From assembly GCA_002337385.1 (NCBI GenBank), contig DDFY01000005.1:13907-77906 (forward strand): a DNA stretch of 64,000 bases, read 5' to 3'. Shown here in pieces: positions 8,184 to 16,392 of the stretch. Each line of letters begins with the position of its first letter. Within the stretch, counting starts at the first letter, position 1. Made by a program: the position numbers and the translations under genes. The notes below the pieces were generated by a model that saw nothing but the letters and a program-made list of their open reading frames with translations, did not search any database and had not been told where the DNA came from. The stretch is from Erythrobacter sp. UBA1916 (GTDB lineage: Bacteria; Pseudomonadota; Alphaproteobacteria; Sphingomonadales; Sphingomonadaceae).

Positions 8184-9046
8184 TGAGCCAACCTATTGTC
8201 AAAGTTCGTGGTGATCACGCGCCAGCCGGAATAATATTGCTCAGGCAGATTGAATGGTGCCGCAAGCCTAACGGCGCGCAGCGCCTGTTCGCGGTGACGC
8301 GCAACCTGGTTTCGATTAGAGTCGTTATCCCCCGTGGTGCGCAGAACCTCCGGATTGCCAGCCAGCGTGCCATCACGGTTGAGCCGGAAGCGTACCACCG
8401 TCGTCAGCTTGTCGACATCGACGCCGGAGGGCGGAGCCCAGTGCGGACGCAGCTGGCGAATAATCGCCTGCGCGATCGATGCTTGCTGGGCCGGGCCAAC
8501 TACGGCAGCCGGGCTGCCACTGGTCCCTTCGGCATCGCTCGTTCCCTCAAGGAAATCCGCACCGATGCGGCTGCCGCCTGAGGTCGGCCGGGTGCTTGGC
8601 GTCGGCGCCGGCGTGGAGGTTGCGCGAGGCGTGGGCCGCGAGGTCGGCTGCGAAGTGGGTCTCTGGGTCGGACGTGCGCTGGGCCGCGCGGTCGGGCGCG
8701 GCTGCGGGGCCTGCGTGGGCCGCGCGGTCGGCCTTGGTGCCGGTTGCTCGACCGGCGGCTGCACCGTCCGCTCGACCGGGCTTGTAACGTCCGGCTCGGC
8801 AGGTTCGGGTGCGGGGACTTCGGCAAGCGTTGGCGCATAGGCCGCCGCAGGTTCCGCGCTGGGATCGGGCGCAGTCGCTTCAAGGCTCACGTCAGTCGCA
8901 AGGCTCACGTCGATCCGTTCAGGCGACGCGCGCATTGGGGGAGTGCTGTCGTGCAGGACAAGGAAAGCGCCAAGCGCCACGTGCAGCACCACCGCCACGC
9001 CGAGGCCGACATATTCTTCACGGGTCAGGGTGGCGGAATGGGCCAT
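8180..9046 (-). CDS. tolA: TolA-like energy-transducing protein
   Basis: Inner-membrane protein expected to carry proton-motive energy from TolQR to TolB/Pal. 288 residues: one N-terminal membrane segment (about residues 14-29), a periplasmic linker, and a C-terminal TonB/TolA-like domain (about 190-288, with VVRFRLNRDGTLAGNPEV). Position between tolR and tolB fixes the role. The linker differs from the enteric Ala/Lys-rich helix: it is Pro/Thr/Arg/Ser-rich, with repeated PTxRPT-like units at roughly residues 105-165, suggesting an extended rather than helical spacer. The start is 12 bases after tolR. Confidence 0.88.
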   Translation of the reverse strand: MAHSATLTREEYVGLGVAVVLHVALGAFLVLHDSTPPMRASPERIDVSLATDVSLEATAPDPSAEPAAAYAPTLAEVPAPEPAEPDVTSPVERTVQPPVEQPAPRPTARPTQAPQPRPTARPSARPTQRPTSQPTSRPTPRATSTPAPTPSTRPTSGGSRIGADFLEGTSDAEGTSGSPAAVVGPAQQASIAQAIIRQLRPHWAPPSGVDVDKLTTVVRFRLNRDGTLAGNPEVLRTTGDNDSNRNQVARHREQALRAVRLAAPFNLPEQYYSGWRVITTNFDNRLAQ

Positions 9047-9058
9047 CAGCGGTCAGGG

Positions 9059-9508
9059 CTATGGCGCTTCGGCTGAACTGTTGCTGACAAGCGAGATAGC
9101 CGTGAAGCCAGCCCGGTTCAGCTCGCCCATCACCGCAATCGCGCGGCCCCAGTCGATGGCGCGGTCGGCGCGCAAGGTGACCAGCGGCCGTTCAGCGCCT
9201 GCCGGGCCGGAAATCGATTCCAGCGCCACCGGCAGCGTGCCCGGCTCGACCAGTGCATCGTCGATGTAGACGTAGCCCTCCCGGTCGATCGAGACGGTGA
9301 TCTGGTTGGGTGTCTGGTCTAGCGCCTCGGCGCGGCTTTCGGGCAGGTCGATCGGCACGCCGCTCGCCATCATCGGGGCCGTCACCATGAAGATGATCAG
9401 CAGCACCAGCATCACGTCGACGAAGGGCGTGACGTTGATCTCGGCCATCGGCGCCCGGCGCGATGAACGCCCGCGCCCGCGGCTGTGCTTGAGGACGCCC
9501 ATCGCCAT
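9059..9508 (-). CDS. tolR: Biopolymer transporter ExbD/TolR
   Basis: 149-residue TolR, part of the TolQR proton channel and motor. One membrane helix (about residues 30-50) carries the conserved acidic residue in VTPFVDVMLVLLIIFM; the periplasmic C-terminal domain follows, with VSIDREGYVYIDD and the RADRAIDWGRAI segment. The N-terminus has a basic stretch (RGRGRSSRRAP). Its first base overlaps the last base of tolQ, so it is co-translated. Confidence 0.94.
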   Translation of the reverse strand: MAMGVLKHSRGRGRSSRRAPMAEINVTPFVDVMLVLLIIFMVTAPMMASGVPIDLPESRAEALDQTPNQITVSIDREGYVYIDDALVEPGTLPVALESISGPAGAERPLVTLRADRAIDWGRAIAVMGELNRAGFTAISLVSNSSAEAP

Positions 9509-10215
9509 CAGATCGATTCCATCTCACGGCCGATCTCGCCCGCCACCCGGTCAGCGAAGCGCTGCAGCTCGGCCTCGAACAGGCCGACCTTACCGCTGAA
9601 CCGGTTGTAGGCGATAACGGCCGGAATGGCTGCGAACAGGCCAATCGCGGTGGCAAACAGCGCCTCAGAAATACCCGGTGCCACCACGGCGAGCGACGAA
9701 TTCTGCTGCTGCCCGATCGAGAAGAAGCTGTTCATGATGCCCCACACTGTGCCGAACAGGCCGACAAACGGCGCAACCGCACCCGTGGTGGCGAGAAAGC
9801 CAAGCCGCGCGGCAAGCTCGTCAGCCTCTTCAGCGACCTGGCCCTGCATCGCCAGCGCGATCCGCTCGCGCGCGGCTTCGCGGTCCCTCAGGCCCGACTT
9901 CTGCGTACGGCGATATTCGGCAACGCCCGCATAGGCGACCCGCGCCGAGGGGCTTTCCTTGCGCCGCCGCGCATCGAGCAGCGCATCGAGATTGCCGTTG
10001 TTCCAGAAATCATCCTCGAACTGGGCCGACTTCCGCTTGAGCCCCACCAACCGCAGCGAGAAACCGATGATGATCGCCCAGACCCAGATCGAGGCCAGCA
10101 ACAGCCCGATGATAACCGCCTGCACCACAATATCGGCATCGAGGAACAGCTGCATCGGATCGAGCCGGGTCGGCGCGGAGATGCTGGTGGCGGCAAGCAG
10201 CGAAAGCACGGTCAT
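9508..10215 (-). CDS. tolQ: Proton channel subunit TolQ
   Basis: 235-residue TolQ/ExbB family protein with three membrane helices: residues about 28-50, and two late helices in LGFLATTGAVAPFVGLFGTVW and ISEALFATAIGLFAAIPAV, the proton-path region. The large cytoplasmic loop between helices 1 and 2 is typical. Partner of TolR and TolA. It starts 14 bases after ybgC and overlaps tolR by one base. An alternative ExbB role is unlikely because pal and tolB follow. Confidence 0.94.
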   Translation of the reverse strand: MTVLSLLAATSISAPTRLDPMQLFLDADIVVQAVIIGLLLASIWVWAIIIGFSLRLVGLKRKSAQFEDDFWNNGNLDALLDARRRKESPSARVAYAGVAEYRRTQKSGLRDREAARERIALAMQGQVAEEADELAARLGFLATTGAVAPFVGLFGTVWGIMNSFFSIGQQQNSSLAVVAPGISEALFATAIGLFAAIPAVIAYNRFSGKVGLFEAELQRFADRVAGEIGREMESI

Positions 10216-10229
10216 TTACAAGCTCTTCC

Positions 10230-10715
10230 TCAAAACTCATCGCCCTCGGCAAATCGGGCAAATTTCGCGCGCCAATCGTCGGGCTGGCGGCGCGGACGAC
10301 CATCGGGGGAAACAAAGCCGATGCGAAGATCCACCTCGGCCAGAACTTCGGCACTCTCCAGCGTCGTCGGCGCATCAGCCGCCGGACGCAGAATGCGCTG
10401 ATACATGCGGACGCTGGCCGCACGCAAGCTGGTTGCGCGCGTTTCCACCAAGAGCCCGTCGCCCAGCCTGGCCGGCCGCTTCCAGACGATTTGGGCATCG
10501 GCCACGGCATAGGCCCCCTCGCCCGCCTCCTGCGCGGCACGCTGGTCAATTTCGAGCAGTTGCAGAATGTCGGACCGCGCCCGCTCGCAGAACTTCAGAT
10601 AGTTCGCGTGATAGACGATGCCCGAGAGGTCGGTGTCCTCGTAGAACACGCGCAAGGCATAGTAATGGCAAGGGCCAACAATGCGGCCACTGGCTGGCAG
10701 GGGCAGCTGTGCCAT
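10230..10715 (-). CDS. ybgC: Tol-Pal associated acyl-CoA thioesterase YbgC
   Basis: A 161-residue hot-dog-fold thioesterase of the YbgC type, first gene of most tol-pal operons. The motif YEDTDLSGIVYHANYLKFCERAR carries the catalytic Asp and the family tyrosine/histidine pair. Members hydrolyse short-chain acyl-CoA or act on acyl-ACP at the membrane; the role in Tol-Pal is not settled. Start at ATG 10715, seven bases after the HIT gene stop; the ribosome binding site is weak, which suggests dependence on upstream translation. Confidence 0.9.
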   Translation of the reverse strand: MAQLPLPASGRIVGPCHYYALRVFYEDTDLSGIVYHANYLKFCERARSDILQLLEIDQRAAQEAGEGAYAVADAQIVWKRPARLGDGLLVETRATSLRAASVRMYQRILRPAADAPTTLESAEVLAEVDLRIGFVSPDGRPRRQPDDWRAKFARFAEGDEF

Positions 10716-10722
10716 CCGCGGC

Positions 10723-11100
10723 TTAGCGCGCCAGCATCGGGCCGAGCGGCTGGCCGCCGAACAGGTGCACATGCAGGTGTGGCACTTCCTGCCCGCCGTG
10801 GTCGCCAACATTGGCCAGCAGGCGATAGCCCGGTTCCACCAGGCCCTGCTCGCGCGCGATATGGCCCACGGCGCGGACAAATCCGGCGATCTCGGCCTCG
10901 CTGGCGCGGGCGGAGAAATCGTCCCAGCTGACATAGGCGCCCTTCGGGATCACGAGAATATGCACCGGTGCCTGCGGAGCAATGTCGTGAAAGGCAAGTG
11001 CGTACTCGTCCTCATAGACCGTCTTGTTCGGGATCTCTCCGCGCAGGATCTTCGCGAAGATGTTGGTGTCGTCATATGGCTGGGTGGCGTCGATCGTCAT
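10723..11100 (-). CDS. HIT family nucleotide-binding protein
   Basis: A 125-residue histidine-triad protein of the HINT/Fhit branch with the catalytic HLHVHLF motif near residues 108-114 and the usual N-terminal IFAKILRGEIP. Such proteins cleave purine nucleotide phosphoramidates or related adenylates in the cytosol. The ATG at 11100 shares one base with the hisE stop codon, so it is coupled to the his operon. HIT genes next to hisE are a recurring alphaproteobacterial arrangement. Confidence 0.93.
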   Translation of the reverse strand: MTIDATQPYDDTNIFAKILRGEIPNKTVYEDEYALAFHDIAPQAPVHILVIPKGAYVSWDDFSARASEAEIAGFVRAVGHIAREQGLVEPGYRLLANVGDHGGQEVPHLHVHLFGGQPLGPMLAR

Positions 11101-11414
11101 TATTCGCTCCTCGCTGCCTTCTCGGCGAGGCCGCTCACACCCTCGCGCCGGTCAAGCTCGGCCAGCACATCTTCGAGCGCGACATCCTTTGCCCCCAGCA
11201 ACACCAGCAGGTGGAAGAGCAGATCTGCCGCCTCGCCGATCAGCTCCTGCCGATCACCCGCGAGCGCGGCTATGACAGTCTCCACCCCCTCTTCGCCAAC
11301 CTTCTGCGCGATCTTCTCCAGCCCCTTGGTATGGAGCTTGGCGACATAGCTTTCGTCGGGCGAAGCGGCGCGGCGGGCGGCGATGGTCTGTTCGAGGCGG
11401 GTCAGCGTATCCAT
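11100..11414 (-). CDS. hisE: Phosphoribosyl-ATP diphosphatase
   Basis: HisE catalyses the second step of histidine synthesis, PR-ATP to PR-AMP. 104 residues with the all-alpha NTP-pyrophosphohydrolase motifs KVGEEGVETVIAA and EAADLLFHLLVLL, whose acidic residues bind magnesium. Single-domain form; hisI is not fused and is not in the window. ATG at 11414 is preferred; the open frame extends 15 codons upstream without conservation. It lies downstream of hisF and the small PEP-CTERM-like ORF. Confidence 0.93.
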   Translation of the reverse strand: MDTLTRLEQTIAARRAASPDESYVAKLHTKGLEKIAQKVGEEGVETVIAALAGDRQELIGEAADLLFHLLVLLGAKDVALEDVLAELDRREGVSGLAEKAARSE

Positions 11415-11501
11415 GGCCGAGTGCCATGCGCGACCCGTAGCCGCGCCGTCAAGCAGCACATGCGGCGAGCTGGTCAGTTCGCAGGGCGGTCGGTCGTGGT
11501 G

Positions 11502-11669
11502 CTAGGGGCGTCGGCGCGTGGCTGCGTGACGGCCGATCAGCACGCCCGTCGCGCCAATCGCGAACAGCAGTGTGGTCGATGCCTCTTCCACCGGAACCGC
11601 GCCAGCTGCGTGGGCAGCGACCGGAATGGCAAGCAGAATCATGGCAGAGGCAAGGACGCGGGCAGTCAT
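11502..11669 (-). CDS. PEP-CTERM-like small protein, 55 residues
   Basis: A 55-residue ORF made almost only of two sorting elements: an N-terminal signal-like segment (LASAMILLAIPVAAHA) and a C-terminal stretch VPVEEAST, a hydrophobic helix (LLFAIGATGVLIG), and a basic end (ATRRRP). This is the layout of PEP-CTERM/exosortase tails, although the central PEP is replaced. It lies between hisF and hisE on the same strand. Sphingomonads carry small proteins like this; the function is unknown. The ribosome binding site is weak, and the ATG overlaps the end of a 13-codon frame. Confidence 0.6.
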   Translation of the reverse strand: MTARVLASAMILLAIPVAAHAAGAVPVEEASTTLLFAIGATGVLIGRHAATRRRP

Positions 11670-11738
11670 GAGCGCGCCAAAGCACCAATTTTAACCGATT
11701 TTCAACCATTATGAATGGCTCGTCCCGATTCGGGACCG

Positions 11739-12497
11739 TCACCCTCGGGCAGGAAGGCCCGCAGCGCGCAGGGCCGCATGGGCCTCGGCGATCGAATGGG
11801 TGCCGAAATGGAAGATGCTGGCCGCCAGCACTGCGCTGGCTCCGCCCTCGGTCACACCCTCCACGAGGTGCTGGAGATTGCCCACCCCGCCCGAGGCAAC
11901 CACCGGCACTGAAACGGCATCGGCGATGGCACGGGTCAGCTTGAGGTCGTAGCCTTTCTGAGTGCCGTCGCCGTCCATGCTGGTGACGAGCAGCTCGCCC
12001 GCGCCGAGATTGGCGAGCTTTACCGCGTGTTCGATCGCGTTGATCCCGGTCGGGCGGCGGCCGCCATGGGTGTAGATCTCGTAATGATCCTCGTTCCAGC
12101 GCGCATCGACCGAGGCGACGATGCACTGGCTGCCCATCTTCTCGGCAATATCGGCGACCACTTCGGGGCGCGAGACGGCGGCGGAGTTGACCGCGACCTT
12201 GTCTGCGCCCGCCAGCAGCAGCGCGCGCGCATCCTCGACCGTGCGGACCCCGCCGCCGACGGTCAGCGGCATGAAGCAGACTTCGGCCGTGCGCTTAACG
12301 ATATCGAGCAGCGTTCCGCGGCCTTCGTGGCTGGCGGAAATGTCGAGGAAGCACAGCTCATCGGCCCCGGCCTCGGAATAGGCCTGCGCCTGTTCGACCG
12401 GGTCGCCAGCGTCCTTGAGGTCGACGAAGTTGACGCCCTTGACCACGCGGCCATCGGCAACGTCGAGGCAAGGAATGACGCGGATACGGACGGTCAT
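11739..12497 (-). CDS. hisF: Imidazole glycerol phosphate synthase, cyclase subunit HisF
   Basis: HisF joins PRFAR with ammonia from HisH to give imidazole glycerol phosphate and AICAR. 252 residues of (beta/alpha)8 barrel; the catalytic Asp of RVIPCLDVADGRVVKGVNF (Asp11 region) and the second Asp of TSMDGDGTQKGYD are present, as are the phosphate-binding VGGGVR and ASGGVG loops. Its start overlaps the small membrane protein gene by four bases. Normal length. Confidence 0.96.
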   Translation of the reverse strand: MTVRIRVIPCLDVADGRVVKGVNFVDLKDAGDPVEQAQAYSEAGADELCFLDISASHEGRGTLLDIVKRTAEVCFMPLTVGGGVRTVEDARALLLAGADKVAVNSAAVSRPEVVADIAEKMGSQCIVASVDARWNEDHYEIYTHGGRRPTGINAIEHAVKLANLGAGELLVTSMDGDGTQKGYDLKLTRAIADAVSVPVVASGGVGNLQHLVEGVTEGGASAVLAASIFHFGTHSIAEAHAALRAAGLPARG

Positions 12498-12754
12498 GGT
12501 TGAGAGGCCCTGATGATAATCGTGCGAGGACTGGTGTTCTCAGGCGTATGCAGGCCGAGGTCTTCCAGCGCGACGAGAGTGGAGCCGAGCAGGCACGCGC
12601 TCCAGGCTGCGATACCAAGCCTGAACAAGCGCGGATTGGCGCGGCGGCCCGCGGCGAACTGGGCAAAAGCGGTGTGCCGATACCACAGGTCGTGAACCAG
12701 GACGCCGATGCAGGCAAAGGCCAGCCCGGCAGCAATCATGCCGAGCGTAGTCAC
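12494..12754 (-). CDS. Small membrane protein embedded in the his operon
   Basis: An 86-residue protein with two hydrophobic segments (about residues 2-20 and 46-62) and a polar C-terminus with HTPENTSPRT. It overlaps hisA by four bases upstream and hisF by four bases downstream, both ATGA type, so its translation is tied to histidine synthesis genes. It does not resemble any his enzyme. I do not recognise the family; similar small membrane proteins occur in sphingomonad his operons as far as I recall, but I cannot verify this here. Confidence 0.75.
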   Translation of the reverse strand: MTTLGMIAAGLAFACIGVLVHDLWYRHTAFAQFAAGRRANPRLFRLGIAAWSACLLGSTLVALEDLGLHTPENTSPRTIIIRASQP

Positions 12755-13479
12755 GCCCGCTCCGCCATCTGGATCGCCGCCGCCAGATCGAGCTTGCCCT
12801 CATAGAGAGCCCGCCCGGTAATCACGCCCTCGATCCCGTCCTCGGCGTGCACCGCCAGCATGCGAATATCATCGAGCCCCTTCACGCCGCCCGAAGCGAT
12901 CACCGGAATATCGACGCTGCGCGCCAGCTCAACGGTCGCATCGATATTGCAGCCCTTGAGCAGACCATCGCGGCCAATGTCGGTGAACAGCAGCGAGGCA
13001 ACGCCCGCATCCTCGAACCGGCGGGCGAGATCGCGCACCGGCACGTCGGACACTTCGGCCCAGCCCTCGGTCGCGACCATGCCGTCGCGCGCGTCGACAG
13101 CAACGACGATGCCGTTCTCCCATTCCTTCGCCATCTGCTTGACGAACTCGGGATCTTTCAAAGCCGCCGAGCCCATCACGACACGCGAAACACCAAGGTT
13201 GAACCAGCCTTCCACCGCCTTGGCATCGCGGATGCCGCCGCCAAGCTGCACATGGCCGGGGAACACCTCGACAATCGCCTCAACTGCCTCGCGGTTCTCC
13301 GCCCGGCCCGCGAACGACCCGTCAAGATCGACCACATGCAGGAACCCGGCCCCCGCCTCGGCGAAGATCGTGGCCTGCGCGGCAGGGTTGTCGCCGTAGA
13401 TGGTGGCACGGTCCATATCGCCTTCGGCAAGGCGCACCACCTGTCCGGCCTTAAGATCAATGGCGGGAAAAACGATCAT
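12751..13479 (-). CDS. hisA: ProFAR isomerase HisA
   Basis: HisA isomerises ProFAR to PRFAR, the fourth histidine step. 242-residue barrel; the general-base Asp is in FPAIDLKAGQVVRL and the general-acid Asp in FTDIGRDGLL; phosphate loops LGGGIRD and ASGGVKG are intact. Overlaps hisH upstream by four bases. Normal length and no oddities. Confidence 0.96.
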   Translation of the reverse strand: MIVFPAIDLKAGQVVRLAEGDMDRATIYGDNPAAQATIFAEAGAGFLHVVDLDGSFAGRAENREAVEAIVEVFPGHVQLGGGIRDAKAVEGWFNLGVSRVVMGSAALKDPEFVKQMAKEWENGIVVAVDARDGMVATEGWAEVSDVPVRDLARRFEDAGVASLLFTDIGRDGLLKGCNIDATVELARSVDIPVIASGGVKGLDDIRMLAVHAEDGIEGVITGRALYEGKLDLAAAIQMAERA

Positions 13480-14105
13480 GGCTTCCAGTCCAGAAAACGG
13501 GCGAGCAGGTCGAGGCCATAGCGCTGGCTCTTTTCCGGGTGGAACTGCACGCCGATGATATTGTCGCGCGCAACGGCCGCCACCAGTCCGCCGCCGTGAT
13601 CGGTCATGGCGGCGACATCGTGGCCGTTCTCGGGCGCGAAGTGATAGGAATGAAGGAAATAGGCCTCGCCGGGCTCCAGCAGGTCATGGTCGCCGTGGTG
13701 CGGGGTGAGCGCCACGTCGTTCCAGCCCATGTGCGGTACGCGCACGGCGGGATCGGTGCGCTCGATCTTCTGCACCTCGCCCGCGATCCAGCCCAGCCCC
13801 GGCGTCTCCCCGAATTCGAGGCCGCGGTCGGCCAGCAGCTGCATACCCACACAAATGCCGAGAAAGGGCACGCCCTTGTCGATCACCTGCTCGGTGAGCG
13901 CCTCGACCATGCCGGGAATGCCGAACAGCCCGTCGCGGCAGGCCTTGAACGCGCCGACACCGGGCAGCACGATCCGCTGCGCGCCGCGCACGAATTCGGG
14001 ATCGTCGGTCACGGTGATGAACTCGCTTCCGGCGGCGGTCAGCGCGTTGTGGACCGAGTGCAGGTTGCCCGCGCCATAGTCGATAAGCGCGACCCTGTTA
14101 CCCAC
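13476..14105 (-). CDS. hisH: Imidazole glycerol phosphate synthase, glutaminase subunit HisH
   Basis: HisH releases ammonia from glutamine for HisF. 209 residues of class I amidotransferase; nucleophile Cys85 in FLGICVGMQ and the His/Glu pair in VQFHPEKS complete the triad. The start is taken as GTG at 14105, giving the usual N-terminus (RVALIDYGAGN), preceded by AAGGGG and overlapping the hisB stop by eight bases. The open frame upstream has no conserved residues. Confidence 0.94.
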   Translation of the reverse strand: MGNRVALIDYGAGNLHSVHNALTAAGSEFITVTDDPEFVRGAQRIVLPGVGAFKACRDGLFGIPGMVEALTEQVIDKGVPFLGICVGMQLLADRGLEFGETPGLGWIAGEVQKIERTDPAVRVPHMGWNDVALTPHHGDHDLLEPGEAYFLHSYHFAPENGHDVAAMTDHGGGLVAAVARDNIIGVQFHPEKSQRYGLDLLARFLDWKP

Positions 14106-14691
14106 CAAGCTGCCCCTTCGTGCTCGGGATCGCGCCGCCCTTGCGCGCGTCCAGCTCGACCGCCTGCCGCATCGCCCGGGCAAAACCCTTGTACAGCGCC
14201 TCGCAGATGTGGTGATTGTTGGTGCCGTAAAGCACCTGGCAGTGCAGCGTCAGCCCGGCTGCCTGCGCCACCGACTGGAACCAGTGCTCGATCAGCTCGG
14301 TGTCCCACTCGCCCAGCTTTTCCTGCGTGAAGCGAGCCTTCCATTCGAGCCACGGCCGTCCCGAGATATCGACCACCACACGCGCCAGCGTCTCGTCCAT
14401 CGGCGAGTGCGCCTCGCCATAACGGCCGATCCCGGCCTTGTCGCCCAGCGCCTCCGCCAGTGCCTGCCCGAGCGCGATGGCGCTATCTTCGGTGGTGTGG
14501 TGCTGGTCGACGTGGAGATCGCCATCCACCTTCAGCGTCACGTCGATCAAGGAGTGACGCGAGAATTGCTCAACCATGTGATCGAGAAAGCCGATCCCGG
14601 TGGAAATGTCGTAGGTTCCCGTGCCGTCGAGACATACCTCAACGGCAATGGCGGTTTCCTTCGTGGTTCGCTCTATCCGGCCTGTTCGCAT
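14098..14691 (-). CDS. hisB: Imidazoleglycerol-phosphate dehydratase HisB
   Basis: Monofunctional IGP dehydratase, the sixth step, giving imidazole acetol phosphate. 197 residues, with the paired metal-binding motifs DLHVDQHHTTED and, in the second half, NNHHICEALYKGFARA. ATG 14691 with AGGCGAG ahead of it gives the usual length; the frame is open further up. First gene of the leftward his block; the divergent SspB-like gene begins 100 bases away, so the operon promoter should lie in 14692-14791. Confidence 0.95.
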   Translation of the reverse strand: MRTGRIERTTKETAIAVEVCLDGTGTYDISTGIGFLDHMVEQFSRHSLIDVTLKVDGDLHVDQHHTTEDSAIALGQALAEALGDKAGIGRYGEAHSPMDETLARVVVDISGRPWLEWKARFTQEKLGEWDTELIEHWFQSVAQAAGLTLHCQVLYGTNNHHICEALYKGFARAMRQAVELDARKGGAIPSTKGQLGG

Positions 14692-14791
14692 GGGCTCGCC
14701 TATAAGCTGCTGGGCCACAGGCGCAAGATATCCCACAGTCACGCACGCTTTGGCGCTTGACCTTGGGCGCGGCCATAGTCACCTAGCCACC

Positions 14792-15292
14792 ATGAGCGAC
14801 GAAGCGCCCGATAGCCTGATCCCGTACGACGAAATCGTGCAAGAAGCCCTGCGCGCCGTAGTTGGCCGGGTTCTTGGATCGGTGGAGGAATCCGGCGGCG
14901 AACTGCCCGGTGGCCACCACTTCTACATTACCTTCAAGACTGCGGCGAGCGGGGTCGATATTCCCTCGGCGCTGCGCGAACGGTTCCCCGACGAGATGAC
15001 CATCGTGCTCCAGAACAAGTTCTGGGACCTGTCGGTCGGCGAAACGGGCTTTTCGGTTGGCCTCAGCTTCAACCAGATCCCCTCGAAGCTGGTGATTCCC
15101 TTCTCGGCAATCACGGCCTTCGTCGATCCGGCGGTGGATTTCGGCTTGCAGTTCCAGGCCGCCATTGACGATTTCGAGCAAGTCTCGGCCGACGATCAAG
15201 ACACCGACGACGCAACTGACGCGGGCGAACCGGTCGCCAAGAGCGAAGACGGATCGAACGTCGTCACCGTGGATTTCGGGCGCAAGAAATAG
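14792..15292 (+). CDS. SspB family protein (probable ClpXP adaptor)
   Basis: A 166-residue protein of the alphaproteobacterial SspB family, which tethers ssrA-tagged and other substrates to ClpXP. The globular part (about residues 8-130, with HHFYITFKT, LRERFPDEMTIVLQ, NQIPSKLVIPFSAI) matches the SspB fold; an acidic, flexible linker (VSADDQDTDDATD) leads to a C-terminal tail ending VVTVDFGRKK, the ClpX-docking type of end. ATG at 14792 is chosen over a long upstream frame that overlaps divergent hisB. Confidence 0.88.
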   Translation: MSDEAPDSLIPYDEIVQEALRAVVGRVLGSVEESGGELPGGHHFYITFKTAASGVDIPSALRERFPDEMTIVLQNKFWDLSVGETGFSVGLSFNQIPSKLVIPFSAITAFVDPAVDFGLQFQAAIDDFEQVSADDQDTDDATDAGEPVAKSEDGSNVVTVDFGRKK

Positions 15293-15327
15293 AACCATTT
15301 GCGCCAATTATGCGTTAGGCTGTGCAT

Positions 15328-15636
15328 ATGACCCGCAAATCCAAAGCCAAGCAATCCGCCCAAGCCGAAGATGGCAAGCCGCTTTCCCACCCGGTCATCG
15401 CCGAAATCCTGATTGTCGTTATCTCTTCGCTGTTGCGAAACGTGGTCGTGCAAATGCTCGAGAAGGGCAAGTTTGTGCAGACCGAGAAAGACCGCAAGCT
15501 GCTCAAGACCAGCCCGGCGCGCCGTGTTGGCCTGCTTGGCGCAAAATATATTGCCATGAGATCGGTGCCCGGCGCCATGCTGGTGGGCGCTGGCATGGTC
15601 GCCACTGCCTTGATCCGTGGACGAGCAGACAAATAG
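15328..15636 (+). CDS. Hypothetical protein with two hydrophobic stretches
   Basis: 102 residues, not recognised. Basic start (MTRKSKAKQ), a hydrophobic segment around residues 25-37 (EILIVVISSLL), a Lys-rich middle, and a second, glycine-rich hydrophobic segment near the C-terminus (VPGAMLVGAGMVATAL). Possibly a small inner-membrane protein. It sits between the SspB-like gene (35 bases upstream) and gmk. ATG at 15328 is preferred over GTG at 15322. Confidence 0.65.
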   Translation: MTRKSKAKQSAQAEDGKPLSHPVIAEILIVVISSLLRNVVVQMLEKGKFVQTEKDRKLLKTSPARRVGLLGAKYIAMRSVPGAMLVGAGMVATALIRGRADK

Positions 15637-15695
15637 AGCTGACCTGCCCATGATCCGGGGTTGATCGCCCGGGCAACCATGCGCCAGAAGCGGCT

Positions 15696-16331
15696 ATGGC
15701 CGAATCCGAAACCCTGCCGCGCCGCGGCCTGATGTTCATCCTCTCCTCGCCCTCGGGCGCAGGCAAGACCACGATCGCGCGCAAGCTGCTTGCCGCCGAG
15801 CAGAGCCTCGCCATGTCAGTGTCGGTCACTACCCGGCCAATGCGCCCCGGCGAGACCGAGGGGCAGGACTATTTCTTTACCCAGCGCCCCGAGTTCGACC
15901 GCATGGTCGAGGCTGGCGGCTTCCTCGAATGGGCCGAAGTTTTCGGCAACTGCTACGGCACGCCGCGCGCGCATATTGCCGAAGGGCTCGCCGCCGGACA
16001 GGACTACCTGTTCGATATCGACTGGCAGGGCGCGCAACAGTTGTCGCAGGCTGCCGGGCCCGACGTGGTCTCGGTGTTCCTGCTGCCGCCGAGCATTGCC
16101 GAACTCGAACACCGCCTGCGCTCACGCGGGACCGACAGCGACGAGGTAATCCGCGGCCGGATGGACCGCGCGAAGGCGGAAATCAGCCATTGGGACGCTT
16201 ATGACTACGTGCTGGTGAACGAGGAAGTCGACGCCTGCTTCGAGGAAGTTCGCGCCATCCTACGCGCCGAACGCCTGAAGCGCGAACGCCAGCGCGGCCT
16301 GATCGAGTTTGCGCGCGAATTGATGCGCTGA
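15696..16331 (+). CDS. gmk: Guanylate kinase
   Basis: GMP to GDP kinase, essential for GTP supply. 211 residues: P-loop SSPSGAGKTTI (about residues 17-27), the GMP-binding TTRPMRPGETEGQDYFF with conserved Arg/Tyr, the ...FLEWAEVFGNCYGTP segment, and the lid ..RLRSRGTDSDEVIRGRM. Normal length, and a clean cytosolic enzyme. Confidence 0.96.
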   Translation: MAESETLPRRGLMFILSSPSGAGKTTIARKLLAAEQSLAMSVSVTTRPMRPGETEGQDYFFTQRPEFDRMVEAGGFLEWAEVFGNCYGTPRAHIAEGLAAGQDYLFDIDWQGAQQLSQAAGPDVVSVFLLPPSIAELEHRLRSRGTDSDEVIRGRMDRAKAEISHWDAYDYVLVNEEVDACFEEVRAILRAERLKRERQRGLIEFARELMR

Positions 16332-16392
16332 CTTGTCTCCCCCGGAGTCAGGCGCTAGCCGCACTGTCAAACAGACACGAGGAATTCCCTGC

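Noticed and set aside
11449..12126. Open frame overlapping hisF and the PEP-CTERM-like gene
   Set aside because: Different frame from both; no start signal and no family resemblance. The real genes here are hisF and the 55-residue ORF.
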